From JAZDFC01 sp043808235 (lineage in GTDB: Bacteria > Bacteroidota > Ignavibacteria > Ignavibacteriales > Melioribacteraceae), in NCBI GenBank assembly GCA_043808235.1, contig JAZDFC010000115.1:33738-97737 (forward strand): a DNA stretch of 64,000 nt, given 5' to 3'. Positions 1 to 8,780 of the stretch are shown in pieces. The notes under the pieces are model-generated. The model was given only the letters and a program-made list of their open reading frames with translations, had not been told where the DNA came from and ran no database searches. The position numbers were made by a program, and so were the translations under genes. Every line of letters starts with the position of its first letter. Position 1 is the stretch's first letter.

Positions 1-77
1 AATTCCAGGCTGAAAAAGAAGCAAAGAAAGCTGAAGTAAAACCAAAGGAAACTCCAAACACCGGGGATAACAAATAA
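1..77 (+). CDS. 3' end of a gene upstream of nuoJ, probably nuoI (partial)
   Basis: The frame starting at base 3 is open from the window edge to a TAA at 75-77. It encodes about 24 residues of a lysine/glutamate/proline-rich tail ending in GDNK. No domain is visible in this piece. The stop lies 2 bases before the nuoJ start, so it is in the same operon. In complex I operons the gene before nuoJ is usually nuoI, which often ends in a charged, low-complexity tail; the identity therefore comes from gene order and not from sequence. Confidence 0.5.
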   Translation, partial: FQAEKEAKKAEVKPKETPNTGDNK

Positions 78-79
78 CA

Positions 80-580
80 ATGGAAATGTACGATTATATA
101 TTTTATTTATTCGCAGTGATAACAGTCGTTTCGGCGTTCTTCGTTGTCACTTCGAAAAATATTGTTCATGCGGCTTTCTTTTTATTATTCACATTCTTCG
201 GAGTTGCAGGAATATACGTTTTACTCGGAGCCGACTTTATCGCCATTGTTCAAATTCTTGTATATGTCGGCGGAATCTTAATCCTTCTTCTCTTTGGTGT
301 GATGCTAACAAATAAGATTACAAATGTAGAAATCAAGAGCGGTACAATTCACGTTATCCCGGCTGTAATCGGAGTCGGAATCTTCGCAGCTTTCGTGGTT
401 ACTACTATGCTGCGAACCGAATGGAAATCGAATCCCGGCGAAATTCCTATTACAACAACATATTCTTTGGGAAGAGCCTTATTAACTGATTATGTACTGT
501 TTTTCGAATTACTGGGAATTTTACTTTTAATCGCTTTGATTGGCGCAGCAATGATTGCTCGCCGCGGAAAGGAAGAATAA
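80..580 (+). CDS. nuoJ: NADH-quinone oxidoreductase subunit J
   Basis: Membrane subunit of respiratory complex I, which couples electron transfer to quinone with proton pumping. The 166-residue protein is almost entirely hydrophobic, with about five membrane segments. It carries the NuoJ family pattern: an early NIVHAAFFLLF segment, then ADFIAIVQILVYVGGI in the third helix, where family members have the conserved pi-bulge. The length matches the family. It is followed by nuoK, L, M and N in the usual order. A second in-frame ATG two codons downstream (86) is an alternative start. Confidence 0.95.
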   Translation: MEMYDYIFYLFAVITVVSAFFVVTSKNIVHAAFFLLFTFFGVAGIYVLLGADFIAIVQILVYVGGILILLLFGVMLTNKITNVEIKSGTIHVIPAVIGVGIFAAFVVTTMLRTEWKSNPGEIPITTTYSLGRALLTDYVLFFELLGILLLIALIGAAMIARRGKEE

Positions 581-590
581 AAGAGGTTAT

Positions 591-905
591 ATGACATTCG
601 AAGTTGGAATCAATCATTTCCTTGTTGTCAGCGCCCTGTTGTTTTCGCTGGGTATTTACGGAATCGTAACGCGCAAAAATGCGGTGATGGTTTTAATGGG
701 CGTTGAATTGGTTTTGAATTCGGCTAACATAAATTTTATAGCTTTTTCAAGATATGGAAATTTCGGACTCAGCGGACAGATAACGGCTTTGTTCGTAATT
801 ATACTTGCTGCAGCCGAAGCCGCAATTGCATTGGCAATTGTTCTGAATATTTACAAGACATTTTCACACGTTAATATTGACGAAATCGATAATTTAAAAG
901 AATAA
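591..905 (+). CDS. nuoK: NADH-quinone oxidoreductase subunit K
   Basis: Small complex I membrane subunit of 104 residues with three predicted helices, and the proton-path glutamates typical of NuoK in MGVELVLNSANINF and in the AAAEAAIALAIV helix. A longer frame opens at 555 inside nuoJ, but the ATG at 591 is preferred. It has a purine-rich AAGAGG ribosome-binding sequence just upstream, it gives the normal family length, and it begins near the conserved GINHFLVVSALLFSLGIYG segment. nuoL starts 3 bases after its stop. Confidence 0.95.
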   Translation: MTFEVGINHFLVVSALLFSLGIYGIVTRKNAVMVLMGVELVLNSANINFIAFSRYGNFGLSGQITALFVIILAAAEAAIALAIVLNIYKTFSHVNIDEIDNLKE

Positions 906-908
906 TCA

Positions 909-2999
909 ATGAACGAATTCACACTAATAAATATTTCGATTCTCATTCTGCTGCTGCCGCTGCTTGGTTTTGCAGTTGTCTTACTTTTCGGAAAGCGTTT
1001 CCCAAAATTATATTTGCTTGAAGTAGCAATTCTTATTACGGCGCTTGCACTCTCCTTCGTTTTAGCATTCTTCAAGCTAAGTGAATTTAACAGTAAAGAT
1101 ATAATCTTCGCTTTCAATTGGATTGATTTCGGGAATATTCCTCTACTTGGAAATTTGAAAATCGAACTCGGGATAAAAATTGATAACGTTACTGTATTGA
1201 TGACGGTAGTTGTAAACATCATCAGCGCACTCGTTCATATTTATTCTGTTGAATACATGCGCGGAGACCCGCGATATACAAGATACTTCGCTTACCTCGG
1301 CATATTCACTTTTTCAATGATGGGAATCGTTATCACCCACAATCTTTTGACGATGTATATTTTCTGGGAATTGGTCGGTGTTTCTTCATATCTGTTAATC
1401 GGATTCTGGTATGAGAAAAAATCTGCTTCGGATGCAGGTAAAAAAGCATTTATCGTCAACCGCATTGGCGATATCGGAATGTTCACCGGTATTCTGATTC
1501 TCTTCTCCAATTATCATACATTTACTTTCGATACTATCTATTCGGAGATAGCCGCCGGTCATCTTCCTTTCGACAGCACTGCATGGTTAACCGCTGCGGG
1601 AATTTTAATTTTCATGGGCGCCGTTGGTAAATCGGCTCAGTTCCCTCTTCATGTTTGGCTGCCCGATGCGATGGAAGGTCCAACTCCGGTAAGTGCGTTG
1701 ATACACGCCGCAACAATGGTAGCCGCAGGTGTTTATCTGCTCGTTAGAATTTTCGTAATGTTGACCGCCGACGCAATGCTTGTTATTGCAGTCATCGGCG
1801 CATTCACTTCTTTTCTTTCCGCTACAATCGCGCTTACACAAAACGACATCAAACGCGTTCTCGCTTACTCAACCGTAAGCCAGCTTGGCTACATGGTTAT
1901 GTCGATTGGTATCGGAGCGTATGCTTTTGCATTCTTCCACCTTGTAACGCATGCAATGTTTAAGGCATGTTTGTTCCTCGGTTCGGGCTCGGTAATTCAT
2001 GCGATGCATCACGAACAAGATATTCAGAAGATGGGCGGTTTGAGAAAAAAACTTCCGTTAACATACTATACATTTTTAATTGCAACTCTTGCACTTTGTG
2101 GTATTCCGCTTAGTTCGGGATTTTTAAGCAAAGATGGAATACTCGCGGGTTCGCTTGCCTTCGGAAATTTAACAGGTCATTGGTTAATCCCTGTTGCCGG
2201 ATTTTTAACCGCGATGATGACTGCGTTTTATATGTTCCGATTAATCATTCTAACTTTCCACGGCGAGCCGGTTAACAAAGAAAAATTTGACCATGCACAT
2301 GAATCGCCATTCGTAATGGTTTTGCCGCTTGTTATATTAAGCGCGCTTTCAATATTTATTTGGTTCACTCCAAATCCAATTGATGCCAACAGCGGATGGT
2401 TTTTATCAAGCTGGGTTAAAACTCCGCATACAGTTGTTCCTGAAGCGATGAGATTCGATTTCATGAAAACGGGCGAAGAGATTGCTTCAGTCGCTCACGG
2501 GGAAATTATTCATTCCGAAAAATACACGGAAGCAATGCACACTGCACATTATCCCGCAATGCTGCTTTCCTTATTAGTTGCCGGTCTTGGAATATTGACG
2601 GCGTTTGTAATTTATCAATGGAAGAAAATCAGTGCGGATAAACTTGCAAGTTCACTTAAGCCGCTTTACAATTTATCGCTGAACAAATGGTACCTTGATG
2701 AAATTTACAATGCAACAGCAGTTGCGGGCACAATTAAATTAGCACGCATGCTTAGCTGGTTCGATAATAAAATTATTGACGGCGCGGTTAACGGCACAGC
2801 CTGGATAACAAAATTTGTTTCGAAAATCAGTAACCTGTTTGATACATACGTTGTTGACGGATTCGTGAATTTCACCGCACTCTTCAGCGGATTTATCGGC
2901 TTAACTTTTCGCCGCATGCAAACCGGCAAAGTTCAGACCTATGTTGTATTTGTAATTTTCTCAATCATGATATTGTTATTTATCTTCAGACCGTTCTGA
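909..2999 (+). CDS. nuoL: NADH-quinone oxidoreductase subunit L
   Basis: Large antiporter-like proton-pumping subunit of complex I, at the distal end of the membrane arm. The 696-residue protein has many transmembrane helices. It shows the proton-conducting antiporter core (YIFWELVGVSSYLLIGFW, a functional glutamate; then GKSAQFPLHVWLPDAMEGPTP and the following lysine/histidine helices). The C-terminal third (about 560-696) has the extra helices that form the lateral arm and final anchor in NuoL. Length is normal for the family. It is in an operon with nuoJ, K, M and N. Confidence 0.95.
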   Translation: MNEFTLINISILILLLPLLGFAVVLLFGKRFPKLYLLEVAILITALALSFVLAFFKLSEFNSKDIIFAFNWIDFGNIPLLGNLKIELGIKIDNVTVLMTVVVNIISALVHIYSVEYMRGDPRYTRYFAYLGIFTFSMMGIVITHNLLTMYIFWELVGVSSYLLIGFWYEKKSASDAGKKAFIVNRIGDIGMFTGILILFSNYHTFTFDTIYSEIAAGHLPFDSTAWLTAAGILIFMGAVGKSAQFPLHVWLPDAMEGPTPVSALIHAATMVAAGVYLLVRIFVMLTADAMLVIAVIGAFTSFLSATIALTQNDIKRVLAYSTVSQLGYMVMSIGIGAYAFAFFHLVTHAMFKACLFLGSGSVIHAMHHEQDIQKMGGLRKKLPLTYYTFLIATLALCGIPLSSGFLSKDGILAGSLAFGNLTGHWLIPVAGFLTAMMTAFYMFRLIILTFHGEPVNKEKFDHAHESPFVMVLPLVILSALSIFIWFTPNPIDANSGWFLSSWVKTPHTVVPEAMRFDFMKTGEEIASVAHGEIIHSEKYTEAMHTAHYPAMLLSLLVAGLGILTAFVIYQWKKISADKLASSLKPLYNLSLNKWYLDEIYNATAVAGTIKLARMLSWFDNKIIDGAVNGTAWITKFVSKISNLFDTYVVDGFVNFTALFSGFIGLTFRRMQTGKVQTYVVFVIFSIMILLFIFRPF

Positions 3000-3062
3000 G
3001 ATAAAAGTGTTTGTGTTGTTTGAAATAATTCAATTGAAAAAAAATTTATTAGATAAATAATT

Positions 3063-4664
3063 ATGAATGGAATACCACTACTATCACTAATCACTTTTCT
3101 TCCCGTAATCGGGATGATTCTTATTCTGTTCCTGCCAAAAGAACAGGGAAAAACTATTAAGATTACCGCGCTCGTTATTACTGTAATCCAAATTGTTGTT
3201 GCGGTTGTGCTAATGATGAATTACAATTATCAGGCAGGCGGCGTCTTTGAACAGAACTCATTTCAGTTCGTCGAGAAATTCAGATGGATTGAAATTCCCG
3301 GTCTTGCATGGTTGGGAACAGTGAAAGTCGATTACTTTCTCGGCATCGATGGAATAAGCATGCCGATGATTTTATTGACCGCTCTTGTTTCTTTCATCGC
3401 ATGCATCTCCTCCTGGAATATATCGCACTCATTAAAAGGATATTTTGCATTATTCCTTTTACTCGATACCGGTATGATGGGTGTGTTCGTTTCGTTGGAT
3501 TTCTTCTTGTTCTACATTTTCTGGGAATTGATGCTTCTTCCGATGTACTTCCTAATCGGAATTTGGGGCGGACCGCGCAAAGAATATGCAGCAATCAAGT
3601 TCTTTATTTACACTCTCTTCGGCAGCGTGTTTATTTTATTGGTAATGATTGGTCTTTATTTCAGCGCAAAAGAAACTCTCGCCGACGGTTCACAGGTATT
3701 CACATTCAACCTGCTCGCTTTGATGGACAGTGCAAATTATTTGAAGGATGGAATTCTTTCACCGTTTAATCCCGGTAATTTAAGATTGATTGCTTATATC
3801 GCATTATTCGCCGGATTCGCGATTAAGATACCGATGTTCCCGTTCCATACATGGCTTCCCGATGCACACGTTGAAGCGCCAACACCGATTAGTGTTATTC
3901 TTGCCGGCGTTCTTTTGAAAATGGGTACTTATGGAATATTAAGAATCAGTTACCCGGTATTCCCGGAAATCACACGCGACTTAATGTGGTATATCGGTTT
4001 ATTCGGAATGGTGAATATCATTTACGGCGCACTTGTAGCCATGGCGCAAAAAGATTTTAAAAAACTTATCGCGTACTCCTCTGTCTCGCACATGGGATAC
4101 GTCTTGCTTGGAATGGCTTCGCTCACTACCACTGGAATCAACGGCGCAATATTCCAGATGTTTAATCACGGTACAATCACGGCTATGCTCTTCTTGATTG
4201 TTGGAGTTATCTACGATAGAAGTCATACAAGAGGATTGGATGATTTTGGCGGACTCGCAAACCAGTTGCCGGTTTATACCGGATTTGTTACCGTAGCATT
4301 CTTTGCAGCAATCGGCTTGCCGAGCATGAGCGGATTTGTTTCTGAAGCCCTTGTGTTCATTGGCTCCTTTGGAGTTAAAGCCATTCGTACCTTCGCTATT
4401 ATTTCAACGCTTGGAATTTTACTCGGTGCGGGTTACATGTTGTGGACGATGCAGCGTGTATTTTTCGGTAAGCTTAACGAAAAATGGGCGTCGCTCACCG
4501 ACCTTGATGCGAGAGAATATATAATGTTCATCCCGTTAACAATTGTGATAATTTTCTTAGGTGTATATCCTTCAGCCATGCTGAATATTATGAATTCATC
4601 TGTTAACACTCTTGTAGAATTCTTGAGCACGAACATTCAAAATTTTAGAATAAGCGGAATGTGA
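3063..4664 (+). CDS. nuoM: NADH-quinone oxidoreductase subunit M
   Basis: Second antiporter-like proton-pumping subunit of complex I; 533 residues and about 14 membrane helices. It shows the NuoM hallmarks: FYIFWELMLLPMYFLIGIWGG with the key glutamate, then KIPMFPFHTWLPDAHVEAPTP and the AYSSVSHMGYVLLG helix. It lies 63 bases after nuoL and before nuoN, the canonical order. Both the sequence and the length fit the family closely. Confidence 0.95.
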   Translation: MNGIPLLSLITFLPVIGMILILFLPKEQGKTIKITALVITVIQIVVAVVLMMNYNYQAGGVFEQNSFQFVEKFRWIEIPGLAWLGTVKVDYFLGIDGISMPMILLTALVSFIACISSWNISHSLKGYFALFLLLDTGMMGVFVSLDFFLFYIFWELMLLPMYFLIGIWGGPRKEYAAIKFFIYTLFGSVFILLVMIGLYFSAKETLADGSQVFTFNLLALMDSANYLKDGILSPFNPGNLRLIAYIALFAGFAIKIPMFPFHTWLPDAHVEAPTPISVILAGVLLKMGTYGILRISYPVFPEITRDLMWYIGLFGMVNIIYGALVAMAQKDFKKLIAYSSVSHMGYVLLGMASLTTTGINGAIFQMFNHGTITAMLFLIVGVIYDRSHTRGLDDFGGLANQLPVYTGFVTVAFFAAIGLPSMSGFVSEALVFIGSFGVKAIRTFAIISTLGILLGAGYMLWTMQRVFFGKLNEKWASLTDLDAREYIMFIPLTIVIIFLGVYPSAMLNIMNSSVNTLVEFLSTNIQNFRISGM

Positions 4665-4675
4665 TACAATGTTAT

Positions 4676-4754
4676 ATGGTAAATGGCAAATGGAAGATGT
4701 AAATAATAAATATTGGAAAACTGCATCATACATTTACCATCTTCCATTTTCCAT
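4676..4754 (+). repeat. Imperfect inverted repeat between nuoM and nuoN
   Basis: Left arm 4676-4699 and right arm 4738-4754 are inverted copies of an AAATGGAAGATG core, with further similarity on both sides. They can form a long hairpin in the 127-base nuoM-nuoN gap. The left arm itself contains tandem AAATGG-like units. There is no T-run directly after it, so it is more likely an intergenic repeat or mRNA-processing hairpin than a strong terminator. Confidence 0.55.
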
Positions 4755-4791
4755 AATACTTTTTCCGTTCCATTAATAGATTTGGAAGAAA

Positions 4792-6300
4792 ATGGATTTT
4801 ACGAATTTATATAACTCAATTGCCAACATGGTGCCGGAGATTGTTCTTTCCGCTACCCTTCTAATAATTGTTTTATTCGACCTGGCATTTTCGAAAAATA
4901 AAAATCTTCTACCTGCGATCTCGATAATGGGATTACTCATCACGGCATTCTTTGTTATCCGTCAGATAGGAGTTACAACCTTTGCATTTGCCTCGAGCGA
5001 AGGCAGTCAATTCAGCCTGGTTACGATAGATTCGTTTGGAATTTATTTTAAATTACTTATCCTTTTGTCCTCCATTTTAATTGTCCTCTTCTCTCTTTCA
5101 TCCGAGGAAGTTAAAAAAAGTTTTGATCGGCTTGGTGAATACTACACGTTAATATTCGGAATGATTCTCGGAATGTTCTTCATGATTTCCGCTTCCGATT
5201 TAATACTTATTTATATTTCGGTTGAACTTCTGTCGCTTTCTTCATATGTATTAACCGGATTTACCAAACTTCGCAGCCGCAACAGCGAAGCCGCTTTGAA
5301 ATATATTATTTACGGCGCTGTATCATCCGGATTGATGTTGTTCGGTATATCTTTAATTTATGGAATTACCGGAAGCACAAATCTATATGCAATCAATTCG
5401 CTTATTCAGGCTCCGCATATTAATCTACTTACTTTCTCATTCGCATGCATACTTGTATTTGCCGGGATTGGTTTTAAAATGTCGGCTGCGCCTTTCCATT
5501 TCTGGACGCCCGATGTTTACGAGGGCGCCCCGATAACTATTACCGCATTTTTATCCGTTGCAAGTAAAGCCGCCGGATTCGCTCTGTTAATCAGGTTGAT
5601 TCATACTTCATTCGTCGGGTTCATTGACCCTGACGGCAACTGGCAATTGATTGGTGTTTTTGACTGGCAGTCGCTGTTAATAGTAATTTCCATCTTCACA
5701 ATGACACTCGGAAATTTCGCCGCACTCTGGCAGAATAATTTGAAACGAATGCTTGCATATTCCAGTATCGCGCATGCAGGTTATATGATTCTTGGATTAG
5801 CTGTAATGTCAAATCAAGGATTGATAGCGATACTCATTTATTTCACGGTTTATTTGTTCATGAATCTCGGTGCATTTTATATTGTAATGTTAATTGCAGA
5901 TAAAGCCGGAACAGAAGATATCCATGAATATGACGGTATTGGAAACACTTCGGCATTCCTTGGTGTTTCATTAGCGATTTTTCTTGTATCGTTAACAGGC
6001 TTACCTCCAACCGCAGGATTCATCGGTAAGTTATATATCTTCATCGCATTGGTAAACGCAAAGATGGTTATTGTTGCAGTCATTGCGTTATTAAACTCCG
6101 TTGTCTCTCTTTATTATTACATTCGAGTTTTGAAACACTTGTTCCTCGTAAAAGCTACAAGCTCGACTCCTAAAGTTGTGGTTTCTAACTTCAATACAAT
6201 CCTAATCAACCTATTAGTAATTCCGGTTCTATTACTTGGCGTTTACTTTACTCCGATGGTAGAATTCGCGAAGTATTGCGTTCAGCTTTTAGGTTTATAA
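4792..6300 (+). CDS. nuoN: NADH-quinone oxidoreductase subunit N
   Basis: Third antiporter-like subunit of complex I; 502 residues, mostly transmembrane. Family landmarks include ISVELLSLSSYVLTGF (functional glutamate), the lysine-bearing LRSRNSEAALKYIIYGA segment, KMSAAPFHFWTPDVYEGAP and AYSSIAHAGYMILG. It closes the nuo operon; the next gene, for a regulator, starts 69 bases later. A moderate gap with a hairpin separates it from nuoM. Confidence 0.95.
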   Translation: MDFTNLYNSIANMVPEIVLSATLLIIVLFDLAFSKNKNLLPAISIMGLLITAFFVIRQIGVTTFAFASSEGSQFSLVTIDSFGIYFKLLILLSSILIVLFSLSSEEVKKSFDRLGEYYTLIFGMILGMFFMISASDLILIYISVELLSLSSYVLTGFTKLRSRNSEAALKYIIYGAVSSGLMLFGISLIYGITGSTNLYAINSLIQAPHINLLTFSFACILVFAGIGFKMSAAPFHFWTPDVYEGAPITITAFLSVASKAAGFALLIRLIHTSFVGFIDPDGNWQLIGVFDWQSLLIVISIFTMTLGNFAALWQNNLKRMLAYSSIAHAGYMILGLAVMSNQGLIAILIYFTVYLFMNLGAFYIVMLIADKAGTEDIHEYDGIGNTSAFLGVSLAIFLVSLTGLPPTAGFIGKLYIFIALVNAKMVIVAVIALLNSVVSLYYYIRVLKHLFLVKATSSTPKVVVSNFNTILINLLVIPVLLLGVYFTPMVEFAKYCVQLLGL

Positions 6301-6368
6301 TTATTTTCGAAACTTGCATTTAATGGGCGAGTTTAATACTTTTATATCGGACTATTTTTGTCGTATAT

Positions 6369-6779
6369 ATGTTAAAAATTCCTAAAACGGTTGAATATTC
6401 GCTGCTTGCATTGAAGTTCATCTCAGAGAATTCGAATGATTCAAGTGTGAGCGCTAAAGAAATTTCTGCGAAAGTTGATATTCCGTTTGATTTGCTGGCA
6501 AAAATTCTCCAGAAGTTGAATAAAGAAGGAATTATAAAATCACAGCAGGGAACAAAAGGCGGTTATGTTTTAAATATTTCGCCGGACAAAATATCATTTA
6601 GCTATCTTTTGTCTGCCCTCGAACAAAAAATTCAGCTCACCGATTGCATGACGGTGAAACCAACAAAAGAAGATTGCGCGAGAGTATCAAACTGCTGCTT
6701 GCGTACTCCACTTGGTAAAATCCAAATAAAAATTGAAGAACTTTCTAATAACACAACAATAATGGAACTAATCAAATGA
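6369..6779 (+). CDS. Rrf2-family transcriptional regulator, cysteine-containing (SufR/IscR-like)
   Basis: A 136-residue DNA-binding regulator. The N-terminal winged helix (about 1-75) has the Rrf2 pattern: YSLLALKFIS, then KEISAKVDIP, then LLAKILQKLNKEGII and the wing GTKGGYVL. The C-terminal part carries Cys93, Cys103 and Cys109/110, placed like the Fe-S ligands of IscR- and SufR-type members, so it probably senses iron-sulfur status or oxidative stress. The next gene overlaps it by 4 bases, and an IscA-type protein and a superoxide dismutase follow. That context agrees with control of Fe-S or oxidant genes, which is an inference. Confidence 0.85.
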   Translation: MLKIPKTVEYSLLALKFISENSNDSSVSAKEISAKVDIPFDLLAKILQKLNKEGIIKSQQGTKGGYVLNISPDKISFSYLLSALEQKIQLTDCMTVKPTKEDCARVSNCCLRTPLGKIQIKIEELSNNTTIMELIK

Positions 6780-7102
6780 GTACAAAGAGAATTGAACTGC
6801 TAAACACACTACTGAATGACAAAGACATATTCTTTCGATTCATGAAAAACAATTACCCGCTCTTTTTCAACTCGAATATTTTCTTGCGCGATATTCAATA
6901 CTGCATCCAGACTTTCTTTCATTACAAAAAAATAGAGCTTCGTTACACCGCCGTTGAAGACCTGGCGTTACAATTTGCCGATTCGCTTGAAAAAGACGGT
7001 CAATTAATAAAAAACGGAAATAATTCGTGGAAAGTGAATTTTATTTTAAATGATGGTGTTACTAATATTGAAAAAGAAAATATTGTTACGGAGACAGTAT
7101 GA
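6776..7102 (+). CDS. Small conserved-context protein of unknown function
   Basis: A 108-residue soluble protein that I do not recognise. It is rich in phenylalanine, tyrosine and asparagine in the first half (about 15-50), with a charged tail and no obvious motif, signal peptide or membrane segment. It begins inside the stop of the Rrf2 gene (ATGA overlap), and its own end overlaps the IscA-type gene by 4 bases. The three are thus translationally coupled, which argues that it is real and connected to Fe-S metabolism or its regulation. Confidence 0.7.
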   Translation: MSTKRIELLNTLLNDKDIFFRFMKNNYPLFFNSNIFLRDIQYCIQTFFHYKKIELRYTAVEDLALQFADSLEKDGQLIKNGNNSWKVNFILNDGVTNIEKENIVTETV

Positions 7103-7440
7103 ATTTAGTACAAGAAATAGACATTACTCCAAAGGCATTAAAAGAAGTAAAGAGGATAAAAGCCGAAAATGATATTCCGGAAACACACGGATTACGAATA
7201 AGCGTCAAGGGCGGCGGATGCTCAGGATTGAAATATCAGCTTGGATTTGATGCGGAAAATAAGGACAGCGATATGGTTGTTGAAAGAGATGGAGTGAAAT
7301 TATTCGTCGATGGCAAAAGCCTTTTTTACCTTACCGGAACCAAGCTCGATTTCAGCGACGGATTGAACGGTAAAGGATTTGTTTTTGAGAATCCCAACGC
7401 GACCAAATCTTGCGGTTGCGGCGAATCTTTTGGAGTATAA
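7099..7440 (+). CDS. IscA/ErpA/HesB-type iron-sulfur cluster carrier
   Basis: A-type carrier that accepts Fe-S clusters from the assembly scaffold and passes them to target proteins. The 113 residues include the three invariant cysteines: Cys41 in KGGGCSGLKYQ, and Cys105 and Cys107 in SCGCGESF at the C-terminus. Length is normal. It overlaps the preceding small gene by 4 bases and sits downstream of a cysteine-bearing Rrf2 regulator. Which A-type subfamily (IscA, SufA or ErpA) it belongs to cannot be settled from one sequence. Confidence 0.92.
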   Translation: MNLVQEIDITPKALKEVKRIKAENDIPETHGLRISVKGGGCSGLKYQLGFDAENKDSDMVVERDGVKLFVDGKSLFYLTGTKLDFSDGLNGKGFVFENPNATKSCGCGESFGV

Positions 7441-7455
7441 GTTGAAAGGACAGAA

Positions 7456-8187
7456 ATGAAAAGGAGAAATTTTCTTTTATCGCTTGGGCTTGTTCCTCTA
7501 ATGAGCGGCATAAAAAAAATGGATGAGATTACAAATAAAATCAATACAATAAAAATAAATAGGAGTATAAATAAAATGAGTCAGCATATATTAACTGCAT
7601 TGCCATATGCTTTCAATGCTTTGGAACCGTATATCGATGCGCGCACTATGGAAATACATCACGATAAACATCATGCGGCATACGTGAATAATTTGAATAA
7701 AGCGGTTGAAGGCACAGAGATGGCCGGTAAATCTCTTGAAGATTTATTCAAAGAAATATCTAAATTGCCTGCTGCTGTTCGCAATAACGGTGGAGGTGTT
7801 TATAATCATAATTTATTCTGGGAAATTATGGGACCGGGAAAAGGTGGAGAGCCGACCGGTAAACTTGCAGATGCAATCGTTTCGGCATTTGGTTCATTCA
7901 ATGAATTCAAAGAGAAATTCTCAACAGCAGCCGCTACACGGTTTGGTTCAGGTTGGGCATGGTTGTTAGTAAGTGATAACAAGTTAGTTGTCACCTCATC
8001 ACCAAATCAGGATAATCCATTGATGGATGTTTCCGATATTAAAGGAACTCCAATCTTAACTTTAGATGTTTGGGAACATGCATATTATTTGAATTATCAA
8101 AACCGCCGACCTGATTATATTTCAGCATGGTGGAATGTAGTTAATTGGGATGAAGTCGCACGCCGTTTCTCTTCTGTGGTAAAATAA
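7456..8187 (+). CDS. sodA: Superoxide dismutase, Mn-type (Fe/Mn family), with a possible Tat-like leader
   Basis: Converts superoxide to hydrogen peroxide and oxygen. The metal ligands are visible in MEIHHDKHHAAYVNN, YNHNLFWE and DVWEHAYYLNYQ. The RNNGGG stretch before the second histidine ligand and the NQDNPLM motif are typical of the manganese type. The 243-residue frame starts with MKRRNFLLSLGLVPLMSG, which resembles a twin-arginine leader. An internal ATG at 7576 has its own AGGAG sequence at 7561-7565 and gives a normal 203-residue cytosolic enzyme. Which start dominates is undecided. Confidence 0.92.
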   Translation: MKRRNFLLSLGLVPLMSGIKKMDEITNKINTIKINRSINKMSQHILTALPYAFNALEPYIDARTMEIHHDKHHAAYVNNLNKAVEGTEMAGKSLEDLFKEISKLPAAVRNNGGGVYNHNLFWEIMGPGKGGEPTGKLADAIVSAFGSFNEFKEKFSTAAATRFGSGWAWLLVSDNKLVVTSSPNQDNPLMDVSDIKGTPILTLDVWEHAYYLNYQNRRPDYISAWWNVVNWDEVARRFSSVVK

Positions 8188-8209
8188 ATCCTCCCTTAAG
8201 TCAATTTAT

Positions 8210-8249
8210 AATGCCTGAAAATCTTGTTGGTTTTCAGGCATTTATTTTT
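8210..8249 (+). terminator. Rho-independent terminator after sodA
   Basis: The arms ATGCCTGAAAA (8211-8221) and TTTTCAGGCAT (8231-8241) are perfect inverted copies around a 9-base loop. They are followed by a T-rich tract, 23 bases after the sodA stop codon. Confidence 0.85.
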
Positions 8250-8320
8250 GATTAAAATAACAACTATAAAATTATTGGGACTTGCAAGAAGGTTTTACAA
8301 GGATAGCTTTTAATACTCTG

Positions 8321-8349
8321 CACAACTTGTTTAATCAGAACAAGTTGTG
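8321..8349 (-). terminator. Hairpin just downstream of atpC
   Basis: A perfect 11-base inverted repeat (CACAACTTGTT at 8321-8331, AACAAGTTGTG at 8339-8349) with a 7-base loop. It starts 9 bases after the atpC stop in the direction of transcription. It lacks a clean U-tract on the - strand, so it may be a weak terminator or a 3'-end-stabilising hairpin. Confidence 0.6.
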
Positions 8350-8357
8350 TGAATTAC

Positions 8358-8780
8358 TCAATCATTAATACCGGTGAAATTGCCAGTTAGTTTTAATCTA
8401 ATAATGGATCTTTGAAGAGCAGCTTCCGCTCGTACTTCATCAATTTTTTCCACATTCCGGTTTTTAATACGTTCCTCAGCTCTCTTATAAGCATCTTTCG
8501 CTCGTTGCACATCTATTTCTTCCGGGCTCTCAAAACTCTCTGCCAGTAAAAGTACTTTATTTTTCAATACTTCTACTGTACCGCCGCCGGTAGCAAATAC
8601 TTTCTCCTCCCCACCCTGTTCAACTATTTTCACCTTCCCGATTTCAAAAGTACTTATCATCGGAGCATGGTTATATAATATTTGAAAACTCCCTTTAGTG
8701 CCCGGAATGGTGATTGATGTTGCCATTCCGGAATAACCGGTTTTGGATGGAGTAATTACTTCGATAAGAAAAAATTTCAT
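8358..8780 (-). CDS. atpC: ATP synthase F1 epsilon subunit
   Basis: Central-stalk subunit that couples rotation to catalysis and can inhibit ATP hydrolysis. The 140 residues have the N-terminal beta-sandwich pattern (VITPSKTGYSGMATSITIPGTKGSFQ, then the NHAPMISTFEIG segment) followed by a C-terminal helical hairpin rich in Arg, Glu and Ala from about residue 90. Its start overlaps the atpD stop by one base (TAATG), so the two are translationally coupled. No other ATP synthase genes are adjacent. Confidence 0.95.
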   Translation of the reverse strand: MKFFLIEVITPSKTGYSGMATSITIPGTKGSFQILYNHAPMISTFEIGKVKIVEQGGEEKVFATGGGTVEVLKNKVLLLAESFESPEEIDVQRAKDAYKRAEERIKNRNVEKIDEVRAEAALQRSIIRLKLTGNFTGIND

